The notes under the pieces were generated by a model. That model made no database searches. It had not been told where the DNA came from and worked only from the letters and a program-made list of their open reading frames with translations. Source: Tritrichomonas musculus (taxonomy: Eukaryota > Parabasalia > Tritrichomonadida > Tritrichomonadidae). From it: a stretch of 64,000 nucleotides of DNA. How positions within the stretch are numbered: position 1 is the stretch's first letter; each line of letters starts with the position of its first letter. The position numbers and the translations under genes were made by a program. Positions 9,084-19,602 of this stretch are shown here, piece after piece. The stretch lies in the NCBI GenBank assembly GCA_039105265.1, contig JAPFFF010000003.1, forward strand, positions 2,976,001 through 3,040,000, written 5' to 3'.

Positions 9084-10970
9084 ATGATCTCGTTTGCATA
9101 TCTAGATGATTTTAATTTCAAAGAAGCAACTGAAGCCGAGTCCATTGATTGCCTTTCAAGTGCTGTTAGTGAAGTTATATTAGACAATTATCCAAATTTA
9201 AATAGGATAAGGATTTCAAAGTGCCACAATCTTACAAAAATTCATCTCTCAAATATGCCCAAACTTCAAGTTGTTGACATTCTTGATAACCCTTTGCTTG
9301 TCAGTGTTTCTTTTGACAATTGCCCAGAAATCATTACAGTTGATGCAGGATTTTGTAAAAGTCTAAAAATTTTAACAGGAATAAGCTCACTTAAATATTT
9401 ATCAGCGCCATGCTGCTATGACTTAAAACTTGAACCAACACCAAATGTTATTTATCTTGACATAACTAGTTTGGAAATAAATCCACTACAAATTGTTGAA
9501 CAATACCATCATTTAGAATGTTTAGTATGCTCATGTGATATAAAATTAAAACTTTCTGATATCACAAAAAACCATTCATTAAAAGTACTCCAATTAGAAT
9601 CAAGTCAAATAATTTGCGATTCAATTGATCCACAAACAAATCTTAAAATCATAATTTTTAATGAAAATCAAGAGATTAAGGATTGTGCTGAAGGCAATTT
9701 AAACCTTTTAGAAAACTTTTATGTTGCATGCCAAGGAGAGACAAACAAAGACTTAAATAATTTTACAATGTTTGACGACTACACTCCAGAATATCGAAAA
9801 TATCAAAAAATGCTATACGGACCATGGGGAGTTCCTAAAATTGATAGATTTTCTCCATTACGCATTAATAAACCAATTTTTTCTCCACCAAATAACATCA
9901 ATCATGCAAAAGCTGCTGATTCAATAATTGGATCTATATTTGCATCCGCTGTTTTTGATATGATTGGTGTTGGTGTCGAATTCATACCAGATAAAATCTC
10001 TAAAGCTCTTTTGCTCGGAGAAATGGATATTACTTGGTCACATCCTCGTTGTAACGAACATAATATGCGATTTGTTCGAGGGACACCAACAGATGATACA
10101 TCTCAAAGTATTTTAATTATGCGATCAATTGTTGATACGAATATAAATCAATCAAAATCTCCTTCAACAATAGAAGTTAATGGCGTTAAAATTGATCCAA
10201 GCGATTTTGGTCATAAACTTGTTAAATGGATTTTTCACGGTCACACAGAACATAAACATGATGGAGGTTTAGGATGTGGCTCAACTACTTTTAGAGTTAT
10301 TCAAAATCCTTATTTTTCAGCAGATCCAATTACGGCATCAAAAGAAGTATGGATTAAAACAGGAAAGAAGATAGCTCCGAATGGATCAGTGATGAGAATA
10401 GCATCATCCGGATCTTTTGCTTTTTGGGATGAACAAGTTGTTATAAAAGTTGCAGAATATTATGCAAGAGTGACACATGCAGATCCAAGGTGCATTTATT
10501 CATCAATTACATCAGCTCTAATAATTGCACGATATATCCAATTCAATTCAGGGTTTATAACAGAAGAACCAAATATTGATCAAATTTTGGAAGAAACCAA
10601 AAAGTATGTAGAAGATCTTGGAGATTATGAAAACGATATTAATTACTATAATCATTGCCAAAAAGTTGAAGACTTGAAGTTAAGTGAAGAAGGAAAAATC
10701 GGTTATTGTTTGAAAGCATTTGGTAGTGCAATATGGGCCCTTAGATATTGCAATTCTATTGAAGAAGCCATTGTAAAAGTAATTCGTGAAGGTGGGGATT
10801 CTGATACTAATGGCGCTGTTGTTGGAGCACTTCTTGGTGCCAAATTTGGATTTCACGCAATTCCTAATGAATTGATTAAATATATGTTTATAGGACAGTG
10901 GATGTTTAGGGAAATCTCACCTTACATGCAATTGATGGGTATTGAAATGCCAGCTTCACCATATGTGTAA
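9084..10970 (+). CDS. Leucine-rich-repeat / ADP-ribosylglycohydrolase fusion protein
   Basis: 628 residues. Residues about 30-230 are irregular leucine-rich repeats of the short trichomonad type (pattern LxxLxxxxLxxVxxxxN). Residues about 270-625 form an ADP-ribosylglycohydrolase (DraG/ARH) domain. Its metal-binding signatures are TDDT at 336-339 and GGDSDTNGA at 570-578, the latter being the classical GGDTDT block. Motifs in between (GSVMRI, THADPR) also fit the family. Enzymes of this fold cleave ADP-ribose from proteins, nucleic acids or small molecules using two Mg ions. All visible acidic metal ligands are retained, so it is probably active. The LRR half could choose the substrate; that is inference. 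The start is the first ATG after a TCA-containing leader. Confidence 0.92.
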   Translation: MISFAYLDDFNFKEATEAESIDCLSSAVSEVILDNYPNLNRIRISKCHNLTKIHLSNMPKLQVVDILDNPLLVSVSFDNCPEIITVDAGFCKSLKILTGISSLKYLSAPCCYDLKLEPTPNVIYLDITSLEINPLQIVEQYHHLECLVCSCDIKLKLSDITKNHSLKVLQLESSQIICDSIDPQTNLKIIIFNENQEIKDCAEGNLNLLENFYVACQGETNKDLNNFTMFDDYTPEYRKYQKMLYGPWGVPKIDRFSPLRINKPIFSPPNNINHAKAADSIIGSIFASAVFDMIGVGVEFIPDKISKALLLGEMDITWSHPRCNEHNMRFVRGTPTDDTSQSILIMRSIVDTNINQSKSPSTIEVNGVKIDPSDFGHKLVKWIFHGHTEHKHDGGLGCGSTTFRVIQNPYFSADPITASKEVWIKTGKKIAPNGSVMRIASSGSFAFWDEQVVIKVAEYYARVTHADPRCIYSSITSALIIARYIQFNSGFITEEPNIDQILEETKKYVEDLGDYENDINYYNHCQKVEDLKLSEEGKIGYCLKAFGSAIWALRYCNSIEEAIVKVIREGGDSDTNGAVVGALLGAKFGFHAIPNELIKYMFIGQWMFREISPYMQLMGIEMPASPYV

Positions 10971-11150
10971 TTATATTATTTCATTAAGGTTTTAGTTTGA
11001 ATAACCAATATATTTGAATTTTTTAATTTCTGATATTGCTTGTTATTTTAAGAATATACTCTTGATCTTCATTAACATTAATAAAAAAAAGATTTTTTAT
11101 ATTAATTTTAGTCATATATTAAATACAAATCCGTAAACAAATATTTTTTT

Positions 11151-12203
11151 TCAATCAACATCGTCAGTATTAATGTCTTCACCATCGTTATCTTCAGAAG
11201 CACGCGCACTTTTAATTCCTGTGAAAAAAGTTTTATCGTTTTCATTGTCGTTGCCATTAGCATTCTGATTTTTAGGATCTTTACTTTTGCTATTTGATTC
11301 ATTCTTTTCAAGTTCTGACAGCCTTCTATATTTATCTTTCATTAATGTTTCTTTATTCTCATCATCAGAAGATAAAAGTTCAGGATGATCTTCAATTTTT
11401 TCTTTCCCACTACTCAATAGAGCTTCTCTTTTCATCCTTCTAAAATCTCTCATAACTTCTTTTTTTGCACTTTCTTTTTCATCGTTAATTTTATATCGTT
11501 CTTGTATTTCTGCTTCTTTCCCACCGACCTTCCAGGCTGCTGCAAGCCTTCTATCATGATCTGTAACTGGATTTTCATCTAAAAATCGTAACTCAGGAAG
11601 AATATTGATAATCCGACGACGGTAATTAGTCATATTTCGAACAAAGGGGTTTCCTTCCATTCTTAAAACCTTTAAGTTTGGCAATTTTTTTAGGATATCG
11701 AAAAGCAAGTCTTCATTATTATTTTCTAAAACAATTTTATTGTGAGAAATATTAACGTTTTCAAGTGATGGACATTCGGTTAGACCTTCTAGTGATCGAA
11801 AATTTCGGATTTGATTATGATCAAGTTCAATTGAAGTTAAATTTTTTAAATTAGACAGACCTGATATAGTTGATATATAATTGTTTGAAAGAATCAATGT
11901 TTCTAAACTAGATAATCCATCTAATCCTTCAATTGTATCAATCAAATTGTCTTGCAAATAAAGAGTTGACAAATTAACTAAGGTGGATAAGCCACTGATT
12001 GTTGTAATTGAATTGTTATTCAACCATAATGTTTTAACGTTGACATATTCATCAAGTTCATTAATTTTTGAAAAACCTTTGTAATGAAGATATAATACAT
12101 CGTTGAGTTCGGGAACAACATAGAGACCATGTTTCATACAAGTATCAACAATGGCTTTTTTAGTCATTGGCATTTCGTCATCAAAGTCATTGTCTGAATT
12201 CAT
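11151..12203 (-). CDS. DNAAF1: DNAAF1/LRRC50/ODA7-like dynein axonemal assembly factor
   Basis: 350 residues. After a short acidic start comes the family block MTKKAIVDTCMKHGLYVVPELNDVLYLHYKGF in modified form. It is followed by five to six SDS22-type leucine-rich repeats (about 45-190; LxxLxLxxNxI), then the LRR cap with GNPFVRNMTNYRRR and the segment ending LDENPVTDHDRRLAAAWKVGG. That cap is diagnostic of DNAAF1, which is needed in the cytoplasm to preassemble outer and inner dynein arms. The C-terminal 120 residues are charged and coiled-coil-like, shorter than in vertebrates. Presence of the gene fits a flagellated cell. It is convergent with the LRR-ARH gene, 180 bp away. Confidence 0.92.
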   Translation of the reverse strand: MNSDNDFDDEMPMTKKAIVDTCMKHGLYVVPELNDVLYLHYKGFSKINELDEYVNVKTLWLNNNSITTISGLSTLVNLSTLYLQDNLIDTIEGLDGLSSLETLILSNNYISTISGLSNLKNLTSIELDHNQIRNFRSLEGLTECPSLENVNISHNKIVLENNNEDLLFDILKKLPNLKVLRMEGNPFVRNMTNYRRRIINILPELRFLDENPVTDHDRRLAAAWKVGGKEAEIQERYKINDEKESAKKEVMRDFRRMKREALLSSGKEKIEDHPELLSSDDENKETLMKDKYRRLSELEKNESNSKSKDPKNQNANGNDNENDKTFFTGIKSARASEDNDGEDINTDDVD

Positions 12204-13337
12204 TAGCAGTGTGGATTTAATTTACCATAAAATGGTAAAATATTTGACCATTTAGAATCTACTCCAAAAAATATAAAACGTGCAAAATCCGTTATTACAA
12301 ACTTTTTGTGAGCAAGAGTATTTATAGGTTTATAAATAACTTTTTCATAACTTCATATATGAATATTTGATAAAATGATCAAAAGTCCATTCATATTATA
12401 TCTTTTGAGTTTTGTGTAAATTGGCATAGATTCTGAAACAAAAAGAACATTTAATATAAAATAATTTTCTTCAATATAAACATTATTAGAGAAACCAACA
12501 AATAAAATTTAATATATATAACAATACTAGAAATTTCCTTTCACACTTTTATTTGTAAGCAAGAAATACAAATTTACTAAGTAGTATTTATCATAATTTT
12601 TTTTGGTAAAATAACAAAATGCTACATAACTTGAATAAAAATATTAAAGATAGATTAATTATCATGAAAACAATAATTTATTTTGTTATCTAATTTTCAT
12701 TATTCTGATAAAATAAAAAATGATGTGAAAATTTTTCAGAACTAAAAAAAAACAGACACATTTTTTTAGCATCATAATTTTGGCCATAATGATATTACAA
12801 TTTATTTTGCTTTTTTTTTTTTTTTGATTTACAAAATGTTTGGTCATAAAATTTTAAAATATTTAAATTCTATAAAATTTAAAGGATAATTCATAAAACT
12901 TATCATATATATTTTTTAGGTTTAATAATTAATTTTAATTATGTTATTTATTTTAATATTTGCTCATTTAAAACTGATATTTTAATCAAAATATGTTTTC
13001 TGAATATTTTTTAATTTTTTGAAAAAAATATTTTATCTGATTACTTTTTTCAATATGATTCAAAATGTTGTGAGAATGAAAATGATGTGAAAACATGATA
13101 TTTTATTTAATTCGAATAATGGATCAATATCAAATTTCATCACATTAGATCGAGACTATTGAAAAAATAAGAAGTATAGAATTATCAAACAAAGCATGTG
13201 AAATAAACGATTTCCTATTTATAAAATATTTGAAATGACCTTAACGGCATTATATTTCGCAATATTCTGAAGTGACATTCAAATTTGATTAACCAAGGAA
13301 ATAAATTCCTTAATCAATCAACATTTTTTTCGAAATC
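12204..13337. other. AT-rich intergenic region between divergent genes
   Basis: 1.1 kb with no coding signal, several A/T homopolymers (for example the T run near 12811-12824) and no repeat partner that I could see. The start of the downstream gene is preceded by CGAAATCATG. Confidence 0.55.
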
Positions 13338-16300
13338 ATGAGTAATAAAGTGCTCTCTCAACAATTCGAAATGGTTAATAAACAAATGAGTGAGTTTAAA
13401 GAACTTTTAGACAGAAGCCGAGTTTCTGCAAATCCATCATCAAGATCTAATTTGTTTGCACCTGCAAATCAGTCAAACCAATCATTAAGATTAAGTCCAA
13501 ATAAAAGCGCTCTGAATTCGGTTCAAAGCCCATACAAATCTTCGATAGCTAATTACCAATTAAATACATCCGTTCCTAAGAATAATTCTTATTTACCAAG
13601 TGTAAATCGAACTCTCACACCAATTAAAGAAGCATCGACACAACTGAACAAAAGTAGGCCCTATTTAAGTAACAAAACTTTCAATGAGAATGAAGGCACT
13701 GAGCATTTTTCGAATTTGAGCGAAATAAAAGATAATGGCAAACGCGGCAACAGTTATTTCATTTCAAAACCAACTGGCTTTGAAGGTAGAGCATCGAAAT
13801 ATCAGGTCAGTAAACTTTCGCATTATACAACAAACTTTTCATCGTCATCAAATGACGATAGCCTTAGCACAGGATCAGATACACTTTCAACTTCCGATTA
13901 TGACTCACTTTTAGCAACTTCAACGTCAGATAGTTCAGACTTATCTTTCTCATCGTCATCTTCACCAACACCACCAAAGAATACCAGAAAGAAGAAATTA
14001 TCCTCTGATTCAGATGAAGATGAAAGTAATTATTCGTCACCATCTGCATCTTTTCTTTCAACTTCTTCGTATTCATCAGTTGCTGAACCAAAGAAAGTCC
14101 GCTCAAGGAATAAGAAGCAAACAGAGAAAATTACGAATAATTTGTTATCCAGTTCATCAAGTTCTTCGTCATACAATTCGGCTCAACTTTCTGATTCTGA
14201 TGAAGATCAATCAAGTAGCCTAATTTCGAAACCAAAAAGCAGAAACCAAGATATAACCGAATCTGAAAGGACATCAGAATATGAATATTCTACCTCAGCG
14301 GCAGCATCAAATTCAGATTATTCTTCAGCACCTCTGAAGAAGTCAAGTAATAAAGTAACAAGCAGAAATATATATGAACGAGAATCTTCTTCCGAATACT
14401 CATCATCTCAAAGTCGTGCATCATCTCAAAGCCGTACATCATCTCAAAGCCATACATCATCTCAAAGCCATACATCATCTCAAAGCCATACATCATCTAA
14501 AAGCCGTACATCATCGACTTCAACAACTGAAAATAAAAAGCTATCATCATCATCATCTACTACCAGTCGACGTAAGGAAAGCAACCGTGATTCAAGTTCA
14601 TCCAGTAAAGAACCATCAAGTTGGAATGTGAAAGCTAGATCAATTAGCTTATTATCAGAAAATTCATCATCAGAATCATCGCAAGCATCATCATCTCTTC
14701 CATCATCTTCAGAATATTCTACCGAACCAGAGAAAAAGAAGCATCACAGACATGTTCACAAGCATAAACATAGCCATAAAGATAGTAGCAGCACAGAAAG
14801 CCTTTCAAGCAATACCGCTACTGATAATACTGAGAGCATCAGCAGTGAGAGCGATGCTACAAAGAGCATCAGTGAAAGCGGTTCATCAAGAAGCAAATCA
14901 AGGCGAAGCAGAGGAGTTAGTCTTAATCAAGAAAAACCTGAACCACGCAGAAAATCTAAAAAGAATTTATCATCATCTTCGGCTGCATCATCAGCTGCTT
15001 CATCACAACATTCTGCTACTGGTTCATCATCTTCAGCTTATTCATCTTCTCAAGCAAAGAGTTCAGCATCATCATCCACTTCAGCTTCTCGCAAGCAAAC
15101 CCGTTCAGCCAAAGTCAAACAAATTAAATCATCAAGTTCATCAAACGCACCATCATCATCTGCAGCATCTACAGCAGCATCCTCATCAGCCGCATCTACC
15201 GCCGCATCATCATCTGCAGCATCATCTACAGCTGCTTCTTCAACAGCAATGTCTTCATCAGCCAACAGTAAAAACAGAAATAAAGACAAGAGTCGAAACA
15301 GGAATAAACAAAGCTCTTCTGTTTCAATATCTGATTTCTCAGGATCTATGTCAACATTATCAGAAGAAGAAAAATCAGTTTATAGTGGCCTTCAATATTC
15401 ACCACAAAGCACAAGCCGAAGCTCAATCCATAGAAGACGCCATCAGCATCACCACGGCTCCAGTTCTAAACATACATCAAGCGAAGCAAGAGAACAACAG
15501 TTCTCAGGAGAACCAAGTTCAGCAGAAAAAGGAAATGATTCAAAATCACATTCAAATGCAAAATCAATCACAGATGGAACTAACACAGAAACAGATAAAC
15601 GAACAGGAACTGAAACTGAGCAAGAATTTGCAAGCGAAGAAGAAGAACATAAATCATTAACACAAACAGACAAAGAAGAAGATACTCATTCAGAAGAGGA
15701 ATCAAGTGTTACACTTAAATCTTATGTAGACAGCGATAATGATGAGAAAGATGAAAAAGAGGAAAAAGATGAAAACGAAGAAAATACTGAAGATAGTGAT
15801 GAAGACGTTGACATAGATGGCTATACAGAAGAAAGCGAAAATGATGACAAGTTAAATAATGGATCACCAGCTCAAAATGATCCTGCTAACAAACCAGGAC
15901 AACCACTTTTCTTCCAAGTTGAAGAAGAAGAAGAAGAATTTAAAGAAGATCAACATATATCAGATCAAGAACAAAACAATACACCAAAGCATCCACTTTA
16001 TTTCCCAGTTTCTTCAGAGGCCGAAGGCAAAGGAGAAGAAGAAGATTTTTATGACGAAATCCAAAATTCTCAAGAATCTAATAATCGTGAAGAAGAAGAA
16101 TTCGAATATGCTTATCCAGATACAGAAAATGAAGAAGAAGAAATAGAAGCTAAGCGACATAAGAAGCAATCCGTTCAAAATAGAAATGCTGTTCCAAATA
16201 AAAAAGATGCTCAAAATAAAAATGCTGCTCAAAATAAAAAAGATGCTCAAAATAGAAATGCAGGAACTAGGACAGAAGATATTTCTCAAGATCTTGTTGA

Positions 16301-17393
16301 CGATAATGGCGAACATATAAGCGATATTAGCAATAAAAACGAAGAAGAAGATGACCTCAATATGGATCTTGATTATGATCTAAACGAAGAAGAAGAAAGA
16401 ACAGAAGCGGATATTGCATTAAAAAGTGTAAATAAGAAGAAAGCCAAAAAGCATGCGAGCGCCCATGAAGAAGAAGAGGAAGAAATTAATATTTCTAGCC
16501 TTGATGATGAAATCGAAGTTGATGTTGAATTAGATCTTAAAAAGATTAAGAATGGAAAAGGAGAAGAAGAGGAGGAAGAATTCAGTGGCGTTGAAATGGA
16601 TGAGGTTGATATTTCTGAAGAAGAGCGTCAAGAATCGATAAGACGAGCTCTTGAAGCTCAGGAAAAGAAATATGGAAAATCAGATAATCCACAAACACGT
16701 TCAGCAAACATAAATGATGAAGATGATCAACCATACAAATCAAAAAGTAAGAAAGTTCAACCAACAGCAACAACAAAGAAACCAGCAGCAAAGAAATCCT
16801 CATTTTTCAATGATGAAGATGAGCAAGAACCAAAACAAGAACAAAAACCAACACAATCACAACCACAAAAGAAAACAACTAATACCAGTCAACAACAGAA
16901 ACCAAAACAAACAACAAAATCAGCCACAACTAGAAAACCAATCTCTCCTAAAAAGAGTGATGATATTGAGAAACTTTTAAATCAGTCTAAGGAAGATGAT
17001 GAAATTAATAATTTCATCTTCTTTTCAAATAGTTCAGAAAAGAAGCCAATCGTTTTCAGCGACATTGAGGAAGAATTAAACTCAGAAAATAAGAATGAAG
17101 ATGAATACAGCATTAATTCAGACCTTCTTTTGAATTCAGATAATACTGATTCAAACAATGGCGAAGACAATAATAATGCAATTGAAATTGGAAGTGGAAG
17201 CGAATCTATCAAAATTAATTTTGATTTGAATGATGCAATTGACGGTGATGATAATGAAGAAGAAGAAGAAAAACCTGAAAATATGACTGACTTCCTTAAA
17301 GCATATGGCGGTGGCAAACTTCCATCTGAAGATGACGATGATGAAATAGATGCAAATATTGATTTCAGCGATATTCTTAAGAATTATAGCTGA
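13338..17393 (+). CDS. Serine-rich, acidic low-complexity protein of unknown function
   Basis: 1351 residues and not recognised. The first 35 residues look like an amphipathic helix. Residues about 150-700 are Ser/Thr-rich with Lys and Arg and contain several local repeats: SQSHTS units, and alternating Ser and Ala runs near 610-640. Residues about 740-1250 are dominated by Glu/Asp blocks alternating with Lys-rich and Gln-rich stretches, and the C-terminus is acidic. No folded domain, signal peptide or membrane segment is seen. The composition resembles nucleolar chaperone-like phosphoproteins (Nopp140/SRP40 type) or other disordered scaffolds, but composition alone cannot prove this. Long reading frames in the other phases are shadows of the TCA/TCT and GAA codon bias. 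Confidence 0.85.
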   Translation: MSNKVLSQQFEMVNKQMSEFKELLDRSRVSANPSSRSNLFAPANQSNQSLRLSPNKSALNSVQSPYKSSIANYQLNTSVPKNNSYLPSVNRTLTPIKEASTQLNKSRPYLSNKTFNENEGTEHFSNLSEIKDNGKRGNSYFISKPTGFEGRASKYQVSKLSHYTTNFSSSSNDDSLSTGSDTLSTSDYDSLLATSTSDSSDLSFSSSSSPTPPKNTRKKKLSSDSDEDESNYSSPSASFLSTSSYSSVAEPKKVRSRNKKQTEKITNNLLSSSSSSSSYNSAQLSDSDEDQSSSLISKPKSRNQDITESERTSEYEYSTSAAASNSDYSSAPLKKSSNKVTSRNIYERESSSEYSSSQSRASSQSRTSSQSHTSSQSHTSSQSHTSSKSRTSSTSTTENKKLSSSSSTTSRRKESNRDSSSSSKEPSSWNVKARSISLLSENSSSESSQASSSLPSSSEYSTEPEKKKHHRHVHKHKHSHKDSSSTESLSSNTATDNTESISSESDATKSISESGSSRSKSRRSRGVSLNQEKPEPRRKSKKNLSSSSAASSAASSQHSATGSSSSAYSSSQAKSSASSSTSASRKQTRSAKVKQIKSSSSSNAPSSSAASTAASSSAASTAASSSAASSTAASSTAMSSSANSKNRNKDKSRNRNKQSSSVSISDFSGSMSTLSEEEKSVYSGLQYSPQSTSRSSIHRRRHQHHHGSSSKHTSSEAREQQFSGEPSSAEKGNDSKSHSNAKSITDGTNTETDKRTGTETEQEFASEEEEHKSLTQTDKEEDTHSEEESSVTLKSYVDSDNDEKDEKEEKDENEENTEDSDEDVDIDGYTEESENDDKLNNGSPAQNDPANKPGQPLFFQVEEEEEEFKEDQHISDQEQNNTPKHPLYFPVSSEAEGKGEEEDFYDEIQNSQESNNREEEEFEYAYPDTENEEEEIEAKRHKKQSVQNRNAVPNKKDAQNKNAAQNKKDAQNRNAGTRTEDISQDLVDDNGEHISDISNKNEEEDDLNMDLDYDLNEEEERTEADIALKSVNKKKAKKHASAHEEEEEEINISSLDDEIEVDVELDLKKIKNGKGEEEEEEFSGVEMDEVDISEEERQESIRRALEAQEKKYGKSDNPQTRSANINDEDDQPYKSKSKKVQPTATTKKPAAKKSSFFNDEDEQEPKQEQKPTQSQPQKKTTNTSQQQKPKQTTKSATTRKPISPKKSDDIEKLLNQSKEDDEINNFIFFSNSSEKKPIVFSDIEEELNSENKNEDEYSINSDLLLNSDNTDSNNGEDNNNAIEIGSGSESIKINFDLNDAIDGDDNEEEEEKPENMTDFLKAYGGGKLPSEDDDDEIDANIDFSDILKNYS
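14400..14515 (+). repeat. 18-bp coding tandem repeat (SQSHTS units)
   Basis: Six near-identical 18-bp units (TCATCTCAAAGCCATACA and variants) encode Ser-Gln-Ser-His/Arg-Thr-Ser. The third to fifth copies differ by single bases at most, indicating recent expansion. Confidence 0.9.
16180..16265 (+). repeat. Short coding repeat (AQNKKDAQNRNA)
   Basis: Alternating GCTCAAAATAAAAAAGAT and GCTCAAAATAGAAATGCT-type units encode Ala-Gln-Asn-Lys-rich repeats within the acidic part of the unknown protein. Confidence 0.8.
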
Positions 17394-17745
17394 GTATCAA
17401 AATTCCAATCGGTTTCTCTCTTATTAAAAAAATAATGTATTAGGTTTAAAAGTTATATAAATTAACCATAAAGAGTTTGATAAATATTACATTTTTTTTT
17501 TAATAATTTATAAATTAGATAATTCAAATATCAAATTGAAAATCTTTTTTTATGCTTTCCATTATAATTTTAAATTTGACAATATACTAAGATTTCAAAA
17601 CATTTGGATTATATCAATTTCACATTATTCATTTCAGTATTGATATTTATTTTTTATACAAAATAATGACAATTCTAAAATCTAATATTATATATCACCT
17701 TTTTTACATTAACAAATAATTTTGATTATTATCAATTTGATACAA
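17394..17745. other. AT-rich spacer between convergent genes
   Basis: No gene, RNA or repeat signal is seen. Both neighbours end here, so it can only hold 3' leaders and polyadenylation sites. Confidence 0.5.
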
Positions 17746-19305
17746 TTATTTCTTTTGCTTTTTCATTTTCTCTTTTTGAATCCAGGCTCCATTATCAGCT
17801 GACTTTTTCTTTCTAGATTCTTGTATATCAAGTTGAGGCATTTCTTCGAATCCAAACGATTTTGCCACGCCTTCGATGTCCAATTTTGCGATATCGAAGC
17901 AATTTCTAAGCGGATGTTGTTCATAAGCGAGCAAATAACTTTGCAGAGCTTCTTTTGCACTTTTCATCAACTTTCTATCTTTTGACAATGCTTCAGCCAA
18001 CACCAATTTAAGCTCATTCAATTTTGGCATTGGCAGTTTTTGAAGTGGCACTTTTGCACTCCTCAAAATTTGCAAAAATGGCTTTTCATTTTCCATTAAA
18101 AATAGCAAAGCTTGTCCTTCAGCACCAGCACGAGCTGATCGACCAACACGATGAATGTATTCTTTTTCTGATGATGGCGGATCATATTGAATAATCCATT
18201 CAACAGCTGGAATGTCAAGTCCTCTCGCAGCGACATCTGTACAAATCATTATTCCTTCTTTCGATTCTCTAAAACTGTTAAATCCTTCAATTCGCTTTTG
18301 TTGAGATTGTTCACCATGAATTGCTATTGTATTTATTTTTAATGCGCTTAATAAATCATGATGAAATCGAACTGAACTTCGAGTTGAAAAGAAAATCATG
18401 ATTTTCTTTCCTTTTGCTCGCTTACTTGTCAAAAATGTGATTAGAAGAAAGAGCCTTTTGTCAGGTGGACAAATTATGTATGATTGCTTAAGACCTGTTG
18501 CTGTTGATGATGACGATTGATTATCTACTCCTATGTAAACATGATCTTCATTCTTAAATGATAAGGTGGCTAAGTTACTGATATCTTGTGATAATGTCGC
18601 ACTAAATAGTAATGTTTGATGAACTGATTGGAGATTTTGGATGATTTCTTCAAGTTGAGTTTTGAATGATCCAATCTCAAGGATTCTATCTGCTTCATCT
18701 ATTACAAAAAATTTGACGGTTGTGAGTGTAAATTTGTCTGTATCTAAAATATGATCAACTAATCTTCCGGGTGTTGCAACAAGTAGATTAATGCCAGATG
18801 CAATAGCTTTGGCTTCAGCTTTTTTGTGAGTACCACCAATCGATAATCCATTTGTAATTCCAGTATTTTGAAGAAGTTTCGTAGCGACTTCATTTGTTTG
18901 CACTGCTAATTCACGAGTTGGCGCAATGATTAATGTAACAATTCCAGATTCAGGTGTAACCGAATTTTTGATCATATAATCAATAGCTGGAACAAGAAAG
19001 GCAAGTGTTTTGCCACTTCCCGTTTTAGCTGCTGCAAGAACATTTTTCCCATTTAATATAACTGGAATTGCTTCATTTTGAATTTTCATCATTTTTGTAA
19101 ATCCAAGCGATGAGAGATTTTCTTTTAATTGCGGTGAAATATCAAGTGAATCGAAGTTTGAAGTTGTAATATTTTCGGTTTGACCAGGCAAATTTTGTTC
19201 AATATTATTTGTTGAAGTAGTTGATGACATTCTTTCTACATTTTGATCAGTATTAGGTGTTTGCTCATTATTCTCAATTTCTTTTACAGATTCGGTAGAT
19301 GCCAT
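17746..19305 (-). CDS. HAS1: HAS1/DDX18-like DEAD-box ATP-dependent RNA helicase
   Basis: 519 residues. The Q motif is followed by Walker A (AAKTGSGKT, 92-100), APTREL (128-133), TPGR (178-181), DEADRIL (203-209) and SAT (235-237). The second RecA lobe carries the ARGLD and HRVGRSAR blocks. The variant DEADRILEIG, the string VEWIIQYDPPSSEKEYIHRVGR and the C-terminal SYLLAYEQHPLRNCFDIAKLD followed by VAKSFGF are characteristic of HAS1/DDX18. That nucleolar helicase acts in early ribosome maturation and snoRNA release. The C-terminal tail is Lys-rich. The leader before the ATG contains TTGGTCTATTTCA. Confidence 0.95.
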   Translation of the reverse strand: MASTESVKEIENNEQTPNTDQNVERMSSTTSTNNIEQNLPGQTENITTSNFDSLDISPQLKENLSSLGFTKMMKIQNEAIPVILNGKNVLAAAKTGSGKTLAFLVPAIDYMIKNSVTPESGIVTLIIAPTRELAVQTNEVATKLLQNTGITNGLSIGGTHKKAEAKAIASGINLLVATPGRLVDHILDTDKFTLTTVKFFVIDEADRILEIGSFKTQLEEIIQNLQSVHQTLLFSATLSQDISNLATLSFKNEDHVYIGVDNQSSSSTATGLKQSYIICPPDKRLFLLITFLTSKRAKGKKIMIFFSTRSSVRFHHDLLSALKINTIAIHGEQSQQKRIEGFNSFRESKEGIMICTDVAARGLDIPAVEWIIQYDPPSSEKEYIHRVGRSARAGAEGQALLFLMENEKPFLQILRSAKVPLQKLPMPKLNELKLVLAEALSKDRKLMKSAKEALQSYLLAYEQHPLRNCFDIAKLDIEGVAKSFGFEEMPQLDIQESRKKKSADNGAWIQKEKMKKQKK

Positions 19306-19602
19306 TGAAATAGACCAAAAGATTTTTAATTCACAGAAAAAGTTATCTAGACATTAATTTCAAAAGTTTACAAAATCCAACATACAAATTTTTATTTATG
19401 ATTATCTTTGATTTTTATTAGTAATGGTCAATACAAAAATTGTAATAATTCTTTATTGTTAAAAATATGATATATATATAATTCCAATTTGTATAGAAAT
19501 AAAAGAATTGAAATATATAATCAAATGCCAAAATAACAAAAGCAAGTAAAGGAAAATTAAATGTAGTCGTATATTTAATTAACATCTAAATCTATCATTT
19601 GA
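19306..19602. other. AT-rich spacer
   Basis: No gene or structured RNA is seen. It separates two minus-strand genes and so contains the downstream gene's promoter. Confidence 0.5.

Noticed and set aside
14752-15660. 302-codon His/Gln/Leu-rich frame inside the serine-rich gene
   Set aside because: It is a +1 shadow of TCA/TCT/CAT repeats; the main frame gives a single 1351-codon protein with normal start and stop.
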